A DNA stretch of 24,101 nucleotides from DP-36 sp036004365 (GTDB lineage Bacteria > Desulfobacterota > Binatia > UBA9968): assembly GCA_036004365.1 (NCBI GenBank), contig DASYRN010000012.1:1-24101 (forward strand). Direction: 5' to 3'. Below the pieces are notes generated by a model. It searched no databases. It was not told the origin of the DNA and saw only the letters and a list, made by a program, of their open reading frames with translations. Made by a program: the position numbers and the translations under genes. Below, piece by piece: positions 1 through 8,045 of the stretch; position 1 is the stretch's first letter, and every line of letters starts with the position of its first letter.

Positions 1-167
1 TATTTTAGGTGTCAAAACAATGATAGAGGCTGTGAGCTAAGAGAGCTCATATCGGCAAACCAGAATCGATGGGATCGTTACCAGCATTTGGCCCAATGCA
101 CGACAAAGACTCGTCTCGTTTTCACACAGTCTGACGAAGCAGATGAGCCTTTTTCAACAGGCTGCAT
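1..167. other. Left edge, non-coding or end of an unseen gene
   Basis: No complete gene is visible before dapF. On the + strand, bases 2-40 form an open frame ending ILGVKTMIEAVS and a TAA stop at 38-40. This could be the tail of an upstream gene, but it is too short to identify. An 8-bp imperfect hairpin (31-38 with 44-51, one G-T pair) spans that stop and has no T-run after it. A second small inverted repeat, AGCCT at 146-150 with AGGCT at 159-163, lies just before the dapF start and could mask its ribosome site. I see no convincing promoter. Confidence 0.3.
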
Positions 168-989
168 ATGGCTGAGCTTCATTTCACTAAGATGCATGGC
201 TGCGGCAACGACTTCATCTTCATCGATTGTCTCAACAGCGGGAGAGCTGATCTGGAAAAGCTTGCTAAAGAGCTCTGCGATCGTCGCTTCGGGATCGGTG
301 CGGATCAGCTTCTAACCGTCCACCCCTCCAAGCTCGCCGACTTCAGGATGGAAATTTACAATGCCGACGGCGGGCAGGTGGAAATGTGTGGCAATGGCAT
401 TCGCTGCTTCGCGAAGTATGTCCATGATCATGGTCTGACCGACAAGAAAGAACTAGCGGTCGAGACTCTGGCTGGTATTATTCGTCCTCGTCTCGTTGGG
501 GACCAAGTTGAAGTAGACATGGGAGAGCCGATCCTGGAGGGAAGAAAGATTCCCGTCAATGCCGAGGGCAAGATTTTGAACTATCCGCTGGAAGTCGACG
601 GAGTCACCTATGAGGTTACTTGCGTCTCGATGGGTAACCCTCACTGTGTGCTTTACCTGGATGAGCTCGATCGCTTGGATCTGGAACACATCGGGCCGCG
701 CTTCGAGCATCACGCCTTTTTTCCGAAGCGAGTGAATACAGAATTCGTCAAAGTTCTAGGACCTCAGGAGATCAAGATGCGGGTCTGGGAACGGGGCGCG
801 GGCGAGACATGGGCTTGCGGAACGGGGGCCTGCGCAGCGACGGTGGCCGGAGCGTTAACTGGTAAGAACAGAAGAAAAGTCACAGTTCACCTTAAAGGCG
901 GGGATCTGTCCGTTGAATGGCGGGACAATAATCGCGTCTACATGACGGGTGGTGCGGAAGAGGTGTTTGAGGGGACGGTTAGAATCTAA
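168..989 (+). CDS. dapF: Diaminopimelate epimerase DapF
   Basis: Cytoplasmic, cofactor-independent racemase that turns LL-2,6-diaminopimelate into the meso form, used for lysine and for peptidoglycan cross-links. The 273-residue length is normal for the family. The N-terminal signature MHGCGNDFIFID is present. The two catalytic cysteines are C74 in MCGNG and C217 in ACGTG, the thiol acid/base pair that the family requires. GNPHCV and ERGAGET are also intact. The ATG at 168 precedes the core motif by eight codons. Its ribosome site is weak, so the exact start is less sure than the identity. The gene is followed 15 bases later by dapA, and dapB completes a lysine cluster. No diaminopimelate aminotransferase or lysA is seen in the window; they may lie upstream. 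Confidence 0.97.
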   Translation: MAELHFTKMHGCGNDFIFIDCLNSGRADLEKLAKELCDRRFGIGADQLLTVHPSKLADFRMEIYNADGGQVEMCGNGIRCFAKYVHDHGLTDKKELAVETLAGIIRPRLVGDQVEVDMGEPILEGRKIPVNAEGKILNYPLEVDGVTYEVTCVSMGNPHCVLYLDELDRLDLEHIGPRFEHHAFFPKRVNTEFVKVLGPQEIKMRVWERGAGETWACGTGACAATVAGALTGKNRRKVTVHLKGGDLSVEWRDNNRVYMTGGAEEVFEGTVRI

Positions 990-1004
990 CAAAGGAGGCA
1001 TGCC

Positions 1005-1877
1005 ATGTTTTCAGGCTCCATAGTGGCATTAGTGACACCTTTCAAAGATAGCCATGTGGACTGGGAGGGTCTCGAGGGACTAGTGGAGTTTCACCTAAAA
1101 AATGGAACCCATGGAATTGTCCCCTGCGGGACAACCGGAGAATCCGCTACTGTCAGCCATCAGGAACATGACGATGTGATCAAGGCGGTCGTCAAGGCCG
1201 TAAAAAAGAAGGTTCCAGTCATAGCGGGAACAGGATCCAACTCCACAGACGAAGCTGTCCGCTTAACCAAGGAAGCCGAACGAGCTGGCGCCGATGGCGC
1301 GCTTTTGATTTCGCCGTATTACAATAGGCCGACGCAGGAGGGGATTTATCAACACTACAAAAAGATTGCTTCTGAGGTAGGAATACCGCTGATTGTCTAT
1401 AACATTCCCGGGCGTACGGGTTCTAAGATCGAACCGGAGACGTTAGCTCGGCTTTCAGAAATCAAAAACATCGGCGGAGTCAAAGAAGCGACCGGTTCCG
1501 TAGATCAGGCCCTCGATGTAATTCGGCTCTGTAACGCGCGATTTGCAGTCTTCTCCGGCGAAGATTCCCTCACTTTCTCTCTTATGGCCCTCGGAGGCAA
1601 AGGAGTTATCTCCACAGTAGCCAATATAGTGCCCAGGGAGATGTCCGATGTGACCGAGGCTTGTCTTAAGGGAGACTGGGAAAAAGGGAGAGCGCTTCAA
1701 CTCAAGCTTATACCCCTGATTCGTGCCGTTTTCATCGAGACCAATCCGATTCCGATCAAGACTGCCCTCTCTTTAATGGGCAAGTGCCGGGGCGATCTGC
1801 GTCTCCCATTAACCCCCATGTCAGAAGGCAACCTTAAGAAACTCAGACAGGCGATGGCCGATTTCGGTCTCGTCTGA
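1005..1877 (+). CDS. dapA: 4-hydroxy-tetrahydrodipicolinate synthase DapA
   Basis: Condenses pyruvate with aspartate semialdehyde, the first committed step of lysine/diaminopimelate synthesis, in the cytoplasm. It is a 290-residue TIM-barrel aldolase of the usual length. The pyruvate-binding GTTGES motif is at 42-47. The substrate tyrosines are in PYYNRP (Y105, Y106), the catalytic tyrosine is Y132 in VYNIPGRTG, and the Schiff-base lysine is K160 in GGVKEATG. All match the E. coli enzyme (Y133, K161). The start is well supported: a full AAAGGAGG ribosome site lies six bases before the ATG. It sits 15 bases after dapF and 7 bases before dapB, so the three are almost surely one transcript. Confidence 0.97.
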   Translation: MFSGSIVALVTPFKDSHVDWEGLEGLVEFHLKNGTHGIVPCGTTGESATVSHQEHDDVIKAVVKAVKKKVPVIAGTGSNSTDEAVRLTKEAERAGADGALLISPYYNRPTQEGIYQHYKKIASEVGIPLIVYNIPGRTGSKIEPETLARLSEIKNIGGVKEATGSVDQALDVIRLCNARFAVFSGEDSLTFSLMALGGKGVISTVANIVPREMSDVTEACLKGDWEKGRALQLKLIPLIRAVFIETNPIPIKTALSLMGKCRGDLRLPLTPMSEGNLKKLRQAMADFGLV

Positions 1878-1884
1878 GGCTCAA

Positions 1885-2688
1885 GTGCTGGGCGTCATAG
1901 TTTGCGGAGCGGCGGGGCGGATGGGAACCACGCTGGTGCGTCTAATCCATGAAAGCCGCTCCATGAAACTCGCCGGCGCGGTCGAGGCCGCCGGCAATTC
2001 CCAAATTAATAAGGACGCTGGTGAGGTGGCCGGTGTGGGCAAGATCGGAGTTCCGATTGCTGCGGAGATCGGGCCGCTATTGAAAGGACCGGTCGTTGTC
2101 GTCGAATTCACCGCCCCGGAAGCTACTCTGGAGCATGCAAAGATTGCCGCGCAAAAAAATATCCCCATGGTGATCGGCACGACGGGACTCAAACAGAAGC
2201 AGTTGGACGAGATCAAGACGCTTTCACGCAAGACTCCCATCCTCATCTCTGCCAACATGAGTCTGGGTGTGAACCTGTTGGTGAGTCTGCTCGGCAAAGT
2301 CGCCGAGATCCTCGGCGATGATTACGACGTAGAAATCATAGAAGCGCATCATCGCTTCAAAAAAGATGCGCCGAGCGGAACGGCGTTGGCCATGGCTCAG
2401 CCGATCGCTAACGCACTCAAGCGAGATCTGAATCAGGCTGGCGTTTGTGGCCGCAAAGGAATCATCGGTGAAAGAACCAAGCAGGAAATCGGCCTTCTCT
2501 CCGTCCGCGCCGGCGACATCGTCGGTGAGCACACGGTCATCTTTGGCGGCCTGGGGGAGCGGATTGAGTTCGTTCATCGCGCTCACAGCCGCGAGACGTT
2601 CGCGCGCGGCGCCATCCGCGCAGCGCAATGGCTGGTCAAACAGAAAAAAGGCCTCTACAGCATGCAAGATGTGCTTGCATTGGGATGA
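1885..2688 (+). CDS. dapB: 4-hydroxy-tetrahydrodipicolinate reductase DapB
   Basis: Reduces the DapA product to tetrahydrodipicolinate with NAD(P)H. At 267 residues it has typical length. The Rossmann nucleotide loop GAAGRMG is at 8-14, GTTGL follows in the first domain, and the catalytic block EAHHRFKKDAPSGTA starts at E153, with H155 and K159 in the positions of E. coli H159 and K163. The start is GTG at 1885, chosen because the Rossmann strand begins immediately after it and no ATG fits upstream; a GAGG in the dapA stop region serves as a weak ribosome site. Only seven bases separate it from dapA, which suggests translational coupling. It is the last dap gene in the cluster. Confidence 0.96.
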   Translation: MLGVIVCGAAGRMGTTLVRLIHESRSMKLAGAVEAAGNSQINKDAGEVAGVGKIGVPIAAEIGPLLKGPVVVVEFTAPEATLEHAKIAAQKNIPMVIGTTGLKQKQLDEIKTLSRKTPILISANMSLGVNLLVSLLGKVAEILGDDYDVEIIEAHHRFKKDAPSGTALAMAQPIANALKRDLNQAGVCGRKGIIGERTKQEIGLLSVRAGDIVGEHTVIFGGLGERIEFVHRAHSRETFARGAIRAAQWLVKQKKGLYSMQDVLALG

Positions 2689-2716
2689 CTTTAGGCGTTT
2701 GGCTTAGCCGCTCTTT

Positions 2717-2745
2717 TTGACTCCTCACCCTTCATTGTTTAGAGT
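2717..2745 (+). promoter_or_regulatory. Sigma70-type promoter for glyS and the ABC exporter genes
   Basis: TTGACT at 2717-2722, a 17-base spacer, and TAGAGT at 2740-2745. The -35 has five of six consensus bases and the -10 four of six. The predicted start near 2752 leaves a leader of about 27 bases to the glyS ATG. It lies in the 90-base gap after dapB, so glyS need not depend on the dap transcript. A short T-run (2714-2718) after GGCTTAGCC is too weak to call a terminator. Confidence 0.5.
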
Positions 2746-2778
2746 AAAGTCTACTTGCATCACATTTAGGGTGGCTTA

Positions 2779-4413
2779 ATGGTCGACATGGATACGATCG
2801 TGTCGCTGTGTAAGCGGCGCGGGTTTATTTTTCAGTCGAGTGAGATTTACGGCGGGCTGGGCTCGGCCTGGGACTACGGGCCGCTGGGAGTTGAATTCAA
2901 AAACAATGTGAAGCGGCTCTGGTGGTGCGACAACGTCCAGCTGAGAGACGACATGGTCGGCCTCGATGCGGCGATCTCCATGCATCCCAGAGTTTGGGAG
3001 GCGAGTGGGCACGTCGCGAGTTTTTCTGATCCATTCACCGGCTGCGCCGAATGTGGTCGGCATTATCGAGCGGATCAAATCTACGATGCGATTTGGAACT
3101 CGAGGTGGCTTCGCGCCATCGTGAAGACGCTGGAGGGTCCGAGCGCGAAGAAGAGTGAGTGGAAAGCGATCGTGAATTGGGCTCAAAGCGATGGGAAGAA
3201 GCTCGCTCCTAATTTTCCTTTAGTTAAGGACGCGAATGCTGTTTCCGAGGCGTCGATTCGACATCCCTTTGAGGGATCGAATGATCCCAAGTTCGTAGAG
3301 TTTTTAAGAACGATTGCCCGTGGTTCCAATGGCAACGTTATGGGTTTTCTTTGTCCGAATTGCGGAGGAACACGATTGTCGGAACCCAAGCCTGCTAGTT
3401 TGATGCTGGAGACCTTTCTCGGGCCCGTGAAAGAGACCGCCACGAGGACTTATTTGAGGCCGGAAACCGCTCAAGGAATCTTCGTCAATTTCGACAACGT
3501 GCTTCAGTCTTCGCGCAAGAAGCTGCCGTTTGGGATCGCGCAGATCGGCAAAGCTTTTCGTAACGAGATTACGCCGGGAAACTTCACCTTTCGCACGCGC
3601 GAGTTCGAACAGATGGAGATCGAGTATTTCGTTATGCCGGGAACGGATGAAGATTGGCATCAAAGATGGATCGACGAGCGGTTTGCCTGGTATCAGAAGT
3701 ACGGTATCCGTAAGGAAAACATTCGGCTTCGGGAGCACGCTAAGGACGAACTCGCCCACTACGCCAAGAGGTGCGTGGATATTGAGTATCTCTTTCCGAT
3801 GGGGTGGAGTGAGCTTGAGGGGATCGCAAACCGCACGGACTATGACCTTAAGCGGCACTCTGAGTTTAGCGGCAAGGCACTGGAATATTTCGACGAGGAG
3901 ACCAAACAGAGAGTCGTGCCCTACGTCATCGAGCCGTCGGCAGGAGCCGATAGATCAGCGTTGGCGTTTCTCGTTGATGCCTATCACGAAGAGGAGGTAA
4001 GAGGTGAAAAGCGGGTGGTCCTCAAGTTTCATCAGGAACTTGCTCCTGTCAAGATCGCGGTGCTTCCTTTGTTGAAAAAAAACAGCAAAATCGTGGAAAC
4101 CGCTAAGAAGATCTGTGCCGACCTGAGGAGGCGTTGGTTCACGGTTTACGATGACACGGCCTCGATCGGCCGTCTTTACCGGCGCCAAGACGAAATCGGC
4201 ACGCCCTTTTGCGTGACGGTTGATGTCCAGACGGTGGGGGACGAAAAGACGCCTGCAGATGGAAAAGTGACGATCCGGGACAGAGATTCAATGGAACAAA
4301 TTCGGATTCCTCTTTCCAATTTAGAAACAATCATGGCAGAGCTTATGAAAGGAAAATGGGCGGAGGTGGCCAAGAGCTCCGAAAAACAGGTCGCTTCCGG
4401 CACGTTTGTGTAA
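2779..4413 (+). CDS. glyS: Glycyl-tRNA synthetase, single-chain (alpha2) type
   Basis: Class II synthetase charging tRNA-Gly. This is the one-gene homodimeric form found in archaea, eukaryotes, Firmicutes, actinobacteria and Thermus, not the two-subunit GlyQ/GlyS form common in Proteobacteria. Near the start, GFIFQSSEIYGGLGSAWDYGP is the family signature. A zinc site is suggested by CAEC (C89, C92) and CPNC (C192, C195), with a roughly 100-residue insertion between them. Class II motif 2 is FRNEITPGNFTFRTREFEQ from F260, and motif 3 is EPSAGADR at 385-392. The C-terminal third (from LAPVKIAVLPL) is the anticodon-binding domain. At 544 residues it is longer than the usual 450-500, partly from that insertion. 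The ATG at 2779 has an AGGGTGG ribosome site; a second ATG at 2788 is possible. Confidence 0.95.
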   Translation: MVDMDTIVSLCKRRGFIFQSSEIYGGLGSAWDYGPLGVEFKNNVKRLWWCDNVQLRDDMVGLDAAISMHPRVWEASGHVASFSDPFTGCAECGRHYRADQIYDAIWNSRWLRAIVKTLEGPSAKKSEWKAIVNWAQSDGKKLAPNFPLVKDANAVSEASIRHPFEGSNDPKFVEFLRTIARGSNGNVMGFLCPNCGGTRLSEPKPASLMLETFLGPVKETATRTYLRPETAQGIFVNFDNVLQSSRKKLPFGIAQIGKAFRNEITPGNFTFRTREFEQMEIEYFVMPGTDEDWHQRWIDERFAWYQKYGIRKENIRLREHAKDELAHYAKRCVDIEYLFPMGWSELEGIANRTDYDLKRHSEFSGKALEYFDEETKQRVVPYVIEPSAGADRSALAFLVDAYHEEEVRGEKRVVLKFHQELAPVKIAVLPLLKKNSKIVETAKKICADLRRRWFTVYDDTASIGRLYRRQDEIGTPFCVTVDVQTVGDEKTPADGKVTIRDRDSMEQIRIPLSNLETIMAELMKGKWAEVAKSSEKQVASGTFV

Positions 4414-6215
4414 GCGGCCAACTCCAAAGGAAGACTCCTATTCGACGCTATTATCGTCGCGTTAAGTTTCTCATTGATCGCTATCGCCGCCTACTGATCT
4501 TTGGGATCGTCGCTCTCATAGCGACGGATCTGATGGGTATGACGATTCCCTGGCTGATCAAGGAGGCAATTGACGCGATGGTTCAACACCGGCCTGCTAC
4601 GCTGCTGAAGTATCCTCTTTTCATCCTTGGCGCTGCGCTGCTTCAGGGACTTTTCCGCTATCTTTGGCGGATCAACATCCATGGCTTTTCGCGCCGCTCC
4701 GAGGCGGATCTCAGAGATACGGTCTTTCGCCATCTTCAACATCTCCCCCTGTCCTACTTCCAGCGCAGCAAGACCGGGGACCTGATGTCCCGACTCACGA
4801 ACGACGTCCAAGCGGTTCGAGAACTCTTGGGGTTCGGTTCCCTCGCGGTCGTTGACGCCGCCGTGGTCATTTCCTTTAGCTTAAGTTTCATGATGATCAT
4901 CGATCCCTGGCTTACGTTATGGTCCCTGATCGTCTTGCCACTTATCCCGTTTGTTGTGCGGCTGTTCGGGGGCCAGATTTTCCAGTGGTCGCGCGACGTT
5001 CAAGAAGAGTTGAGCGACTTGAGCGCGTACGTGCAGCAGGACCTTTCCGGCATCAGAGTGGTGCAGGCCTATGCACAGGAGGAAAATCAGATCAGCCGCT
5101 TTGCCGGGGTTAGCTCCGAGTATATGCGGAGGAATCTGTGGCTGGCTATACTTTGGGGAATTTTCTGGCCGCTCATGCGTGTCTTGGCCGGCATCGCGGC
5201 GGCGGTCGTTCTTTGGCTCGGAGGTCGGCAGGTGCTCCAGGGCACCATGACCCTGGGAGAGTTCGTCGCTTTTAACGGCTACCTCGGCATGTTGACGTGG
5301 CCGTTGATGGCGGTGGGGCACGTCGTCAACCAGTACCAAAGAGGAACCGCCGCGCTAAGCCGCATCATCGAGGTGCTGGATACGCCGCCAGCACCACCGT
5401 ACTCTCAGGATCTTCCGACGGATACTTTTCCTCCCGTTCGCGGCGTTATTGAATTTCGCGACCTGAGCTTTGCCTATGGCGAGCACGGTTTTGCCTTGAA
5501 GAGAATTTCACTGACTATCCCGGCCGGTACCACCTGCGGGATTGTGGGAGAAACAGGATCGGGTAAGAGCACCCTAGTGAACCTGCTGCCGAGACTGTTC
5601 GAGCCGCCGGACGGGGCGATTTTTATCGACGGAATAGATATCAAAAAGATCCCTCGGACCGTTCTCAGAGAAGCGGTCGGAGTGGTCTCGCAGGATATCT
5701 TTCTTTTTTCCGGGACGGTGCGGGACAACATCCTCTTTGGCCTTAAGGATGGAAGGCGAGAGGATGAGCCCGCTCTGGAGGAGTCCGCCAAGATGGCTGC
5801 GCTGTCGCCAACGCTACGCGAGCTGGCGCGTGGGTTCGACACCCTACTGGGCGAACGCGGCGTGCGCTTTTCGGGCGGGCAGCGGCAGCGTACCGCATTG
5901 GCGCGTGCCGTCATCAAGGATCCCGTTATTCTCGTGCTCGACGATGCGTTCTCGAGCGTAGACACCCACACCGAAGAGGCTATTTTGGGTCAGCTGGCTA
6001 GCTTTATCCGAAAGAGGACGGTGCTTCTCATCTCGCATCGGGTATCGACAGTGCAGCGGGCCGACATGATCGTTTACCTCCGCGAGGGAAAGATCATCGA
6101 ACAGGGTACTCACGAAGAGCTTCTTGCGCGCAAGGGCGCTTACCACCGTCTCTATCAGAGGCAGAGGGTGGTTCGTGAGGTCGAGGAGACGGGGCGGGCG
6201 GAGGCGCGGGAATGA
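4356..6215 (+). CDS. ABC exporter half-transporter, degenerate-site subunit
   Basis: Membrane domain with six predicted helices (about residues 40-330) fused to an ATPase, the MsbA/BmrC/LmrC-type exporter layout. Walker A is GETGSGKST at 398-406, Q-loop SQDIFLF, signature FSGGQ (SGGQ 506-509), and H-loop H561. The Walker B end reads D529-D530, so the usual catalytic glutamate is aspartate. That marks it as the subunit bearing the degenerate site of a heterodimer. The only ATG is 4356, which overlaps glyS by 58 bases and adds an odd N-terminus. An ATT at 4440, six bases after AAAGGAAG, gives a more typical start (RRYYRRVKFLIDRYRRLL), so the true start may be AUU. It overlaps the next gene by ATGA at 6212-6215. 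The substrate is unknown; lipid or drug export is possible. Confidence 0.9.
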   Translation: MGGGGQELRKTGRFRHVCVSGQLQRKTPIRRYYRRVKFLIDRYRRLLIFGIVALIATDLMGMTIPWLIKEAIDAMVQHRPATLLKYPLFILGAALLQGLFRYLWRINIHGFSRRSEADLRDTVFRHLQHLPLSYFQRSKTGDLMSRLTNDVQAVRELLGFGSLAVVDAAVVISFSLSFMMIIDPWLTLWSLIVLPLIPFVVRLFGGQIFQWSRDVQEELSDLSAYVQQDLSGIRVVQAYAQEENQISRFAGVSSEYMRRNLWLAILWGIFWPLMRVLAGIAAAVVLWLGGRQVLQGTMTLGEFVAFNGYLGMLTWPLMAVGHVVNQYQRGTAALSRIIEVLDTPPAPPYSQDLPTDTFPPVRGVIEFRDLSFAYGEHGFALKRISLTIPAGTTCGIVGETGSGKSTLVNLLPRLFEPPDGAIFIDGIDIKKIPRTVLREAVGVVSQDIFLFSGTVRDNILFGLKDGRREDEPALEESAKMAALSPTLRELARGFDTLLGERGVRFSGGQRQRTALARAVIKDPVILVLDDAFSSVDTHTEEAILGQLASFIRKRTVLLISHRVSTVQRADMIVYLREGKIIEQGTHEELLARKGAYHRLYQRQRVVREVEETGRAEARE

Positions 6216-8023
6216 ATCAAATCATGCACCAGGAAGATGAGATTTTAGGCAAGGCGTACGACGCGCGCCTTGTAGCGCGGATGCTCAAGTATCTGCGGCC
6301 TTACTGGAGGCTGCTAAGCCTTTCGGCTGTTTTGCTGGTCCTCTACACGGCTACACAGCTTCTGGGTCCATACATAACGAAGGTTGCCATCGACCGTTAC
6401 ATCGCCACCGGCGATGCCCAGGGTCTGAACCTCATGGTCGTCATCTATCTGGGAAGCGTTTTTCTTGGTTTTGTCCTTTTATTTGCTCAGACTTACTCCA
6501 CTGAATATACCGGTCAGCGAGCGATGCACGACCTGAGAGTGGAGATCTTCTCGCATCTGCAGAAGCAGGATCTCGCCTACTTCGATCGCAATCCGGTCGG
6601 CCGTCTCATGACCCGGACCATCCACGATGTGGAGACTTTGAATGAGCTCTTCAGTACGGGCGTGATCGGGTTACTGGGCGACGCCTGCGTTGTTTTCGGA
6701 ATCGCCGGAGCGATGCTGCTGCTTAACTGGAAACTCGCCCTAGTCACTCTGGCGGCATTCCCGCTGATCCTTTACGTCAGCGGTTTTTACCGGCGGCGGG
6801 CAAAGGAAGTCTATCGCGAAAGCCGACTGATCCTTGCAAAGATCAACGCCACCCTACAGGAAAACATAGCCGGAATCGGTACCATTCAGGCGTTCGGCCA
6901 GGAGGAAGGGACGTACGATAAGTTTCAGCGAGTAAACCTCGACTACCGGGACCTCTTGCTTCGCAGCATCCGCTACAACGCTCTGTTTTTCCCTCTGATC
7001 GAGGTGTTCAGCGCCCTGACGATCGGGCTCGCTCTATGGTACGGTGGAAATCTCATTTTGGCGGGTGCTCTCGAAGCAGGAGTTATGGTCGCTTTTATCC
7101 AATACATTCAGCGAATGTATCATCCGGTCCGCGACCTGGCGGAGAAGTACAATATCATGCAGGCGGCGATGGCCTCATCGGAACGGATCTTCATGCTTTT
7201 AGATAATCCACCCACGATCAAAAATCCGCCCAACCCGAAACGTCCGGCACAACTGGCTGGAGCCGTGCAGTTCAGCGATGTATGGCTTTCCTATCATCTA
7301 GGAGAGCCGGTGCTTAGGGGTATCTCGTTCAAGGTTCATCCAGGTGAGAAGGTTGCTTTGGTTGGAGCTACGGGAGCCGGAAAGACCTCCATCATCTCTT
7401 CGCTGTGCCGGTTTTACGAGATCGATCGCGGCCAAATCCTGGTAGACGGAGTTGACATCCGAGAGTGGAACAAGCAGGAATTGCGACGACACCTCGGGCT
7501 GGTGGCGCAGGATGCTTTCCTTTTTTCAGGAGATATAGCCAACAATATCACCCTGGGGGACCAGCGGATCAGCGACGAGCGGATGCTCGAAGCCGCCCGC
7601 CGAGTGCACATTGCACCTTTCATCGAGAAGCTGCCCATGCGCTATCAAGAGGAGGTGCAAGAGAGAGGTGCCACGCTCTCGCAAGGTCAACGCCAGCTTC
7701 TCTCGTTCGCTCGAGCCTTGGCGTTCAATCCAAAAATTCTTATCCTTGATGAAGCGACGAGTTCTGTAGATACGGAGACAGAGGTGCTGATTCAAGAGGC
7801 TCTCAAGGAGCTGCTCAAGGATCGCACAGCCATCATCATTGCGCACCGTCTCTCGACCATCCGGAACGTCGGCCGCATCTTGGTCATTCACAAAGGTGAG
7901 ATCTGGGAGGAGGGAAGCCATGAAGAGTTGTTGTCGCGGCAGGGCCTTTACTCCCGGCTCTATGAGCTTCAATATTGCACGCAAGAAAATGGCCTCGAAA
8001 ACCTCCGAACGCCTGCTGTCTAG
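6212..8023 (+). CDS. ABC exporter half-transporter, catalytic-site subunit
   Basis: A 603-residue partner of the preceding gene, with six predicted membrane helices (about 30-330) followed by an ATPase. Walker A is GATGAGKT at 385-392, Q-loop AQDAFLFSG, H-loop H545. Walker B ends D513-E514, so the catalytic glutamate is present. The signature reads LSQGQ at 489-493 instead of LSGGQ. In a head-to-tail dimer this altered signature would face the Asp-bearing Walker site of the partner, and the two canonical halves would face each other. That is the TM287/288, BmrCD and LmrCD pattern. The ATG overlaps the stop of the first subunit (ATGA), which fits equal production. The gene ends 22 bases from the convergent DUF1501 gene with no visible terminator. 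Confidence 0.93.
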   Translation: MNQIMHQEDEILGKAYDARLVARMLKYLRPYWRLLSLSAVLLVLYTATQLLGPYITKVAIDRYIATGDAQGLNLMVVIYLGSVFLGFVLLFAQTYSTEYTGQRAMHDLRVEIFSHLQKQDLAYFDRNPVGRLMTRTIHDVETLNELFSTGVIGLLGDACVVFGIAGAMLLLNWKLALVTLAAFPLILYVSGFYRRRAKEVYRESRLILAKINATLQENIAGIGTIQAFGQEEGTYDKFQRVNLDYRDLLLRSIRYNALFFPLIEVFSALTIGLALWYGGNLILAGALEAGVMVAFIQYIQRMYHPVRDLAEKYNIMQAAMASSERIFMLLDNPPTIKNPPNPKRPAQLAGAVQFSDVWLSYHLGEPVLRGISFKVHPGEKVALVGATGAGKTSIISSLCRFYEIDRGQILVDGVDIREWNKQELRRHLGLVAQDAFLFSGDIANNITLGDQRISDERMLEAARRVHIAPFIEKLPMRYQEEVQERGATLSQGQRQLLSFARALAFNPKILILDEATSSVDTETEVLIQEALKELLKDRTAIIIAHRLSTIRNVGRILVIHKGEIWEEGSHEELLSRQGLYSRLYELQYCTQENGLENLRTPAV

Positions 8024-8045
8024 CGGATGGAAGCTCGGCTGCGCA

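Noticed and set aside
1..167. Looked for a lysine riboswitch before the dap genes
   Set aside because: The available 167 bases are too short and show no lysine-box stems.
88..315. 75-residue frame overlapping dapF
   Set aside because: Out of frame with a certain gene, Ser-rich and without domain.
8024..8045. Looked for a shared terminator between the convergent ABC exporter and DUF1501 genes
   Set aside because: No stem with a T-run on either strand in or near the 22-base gap.
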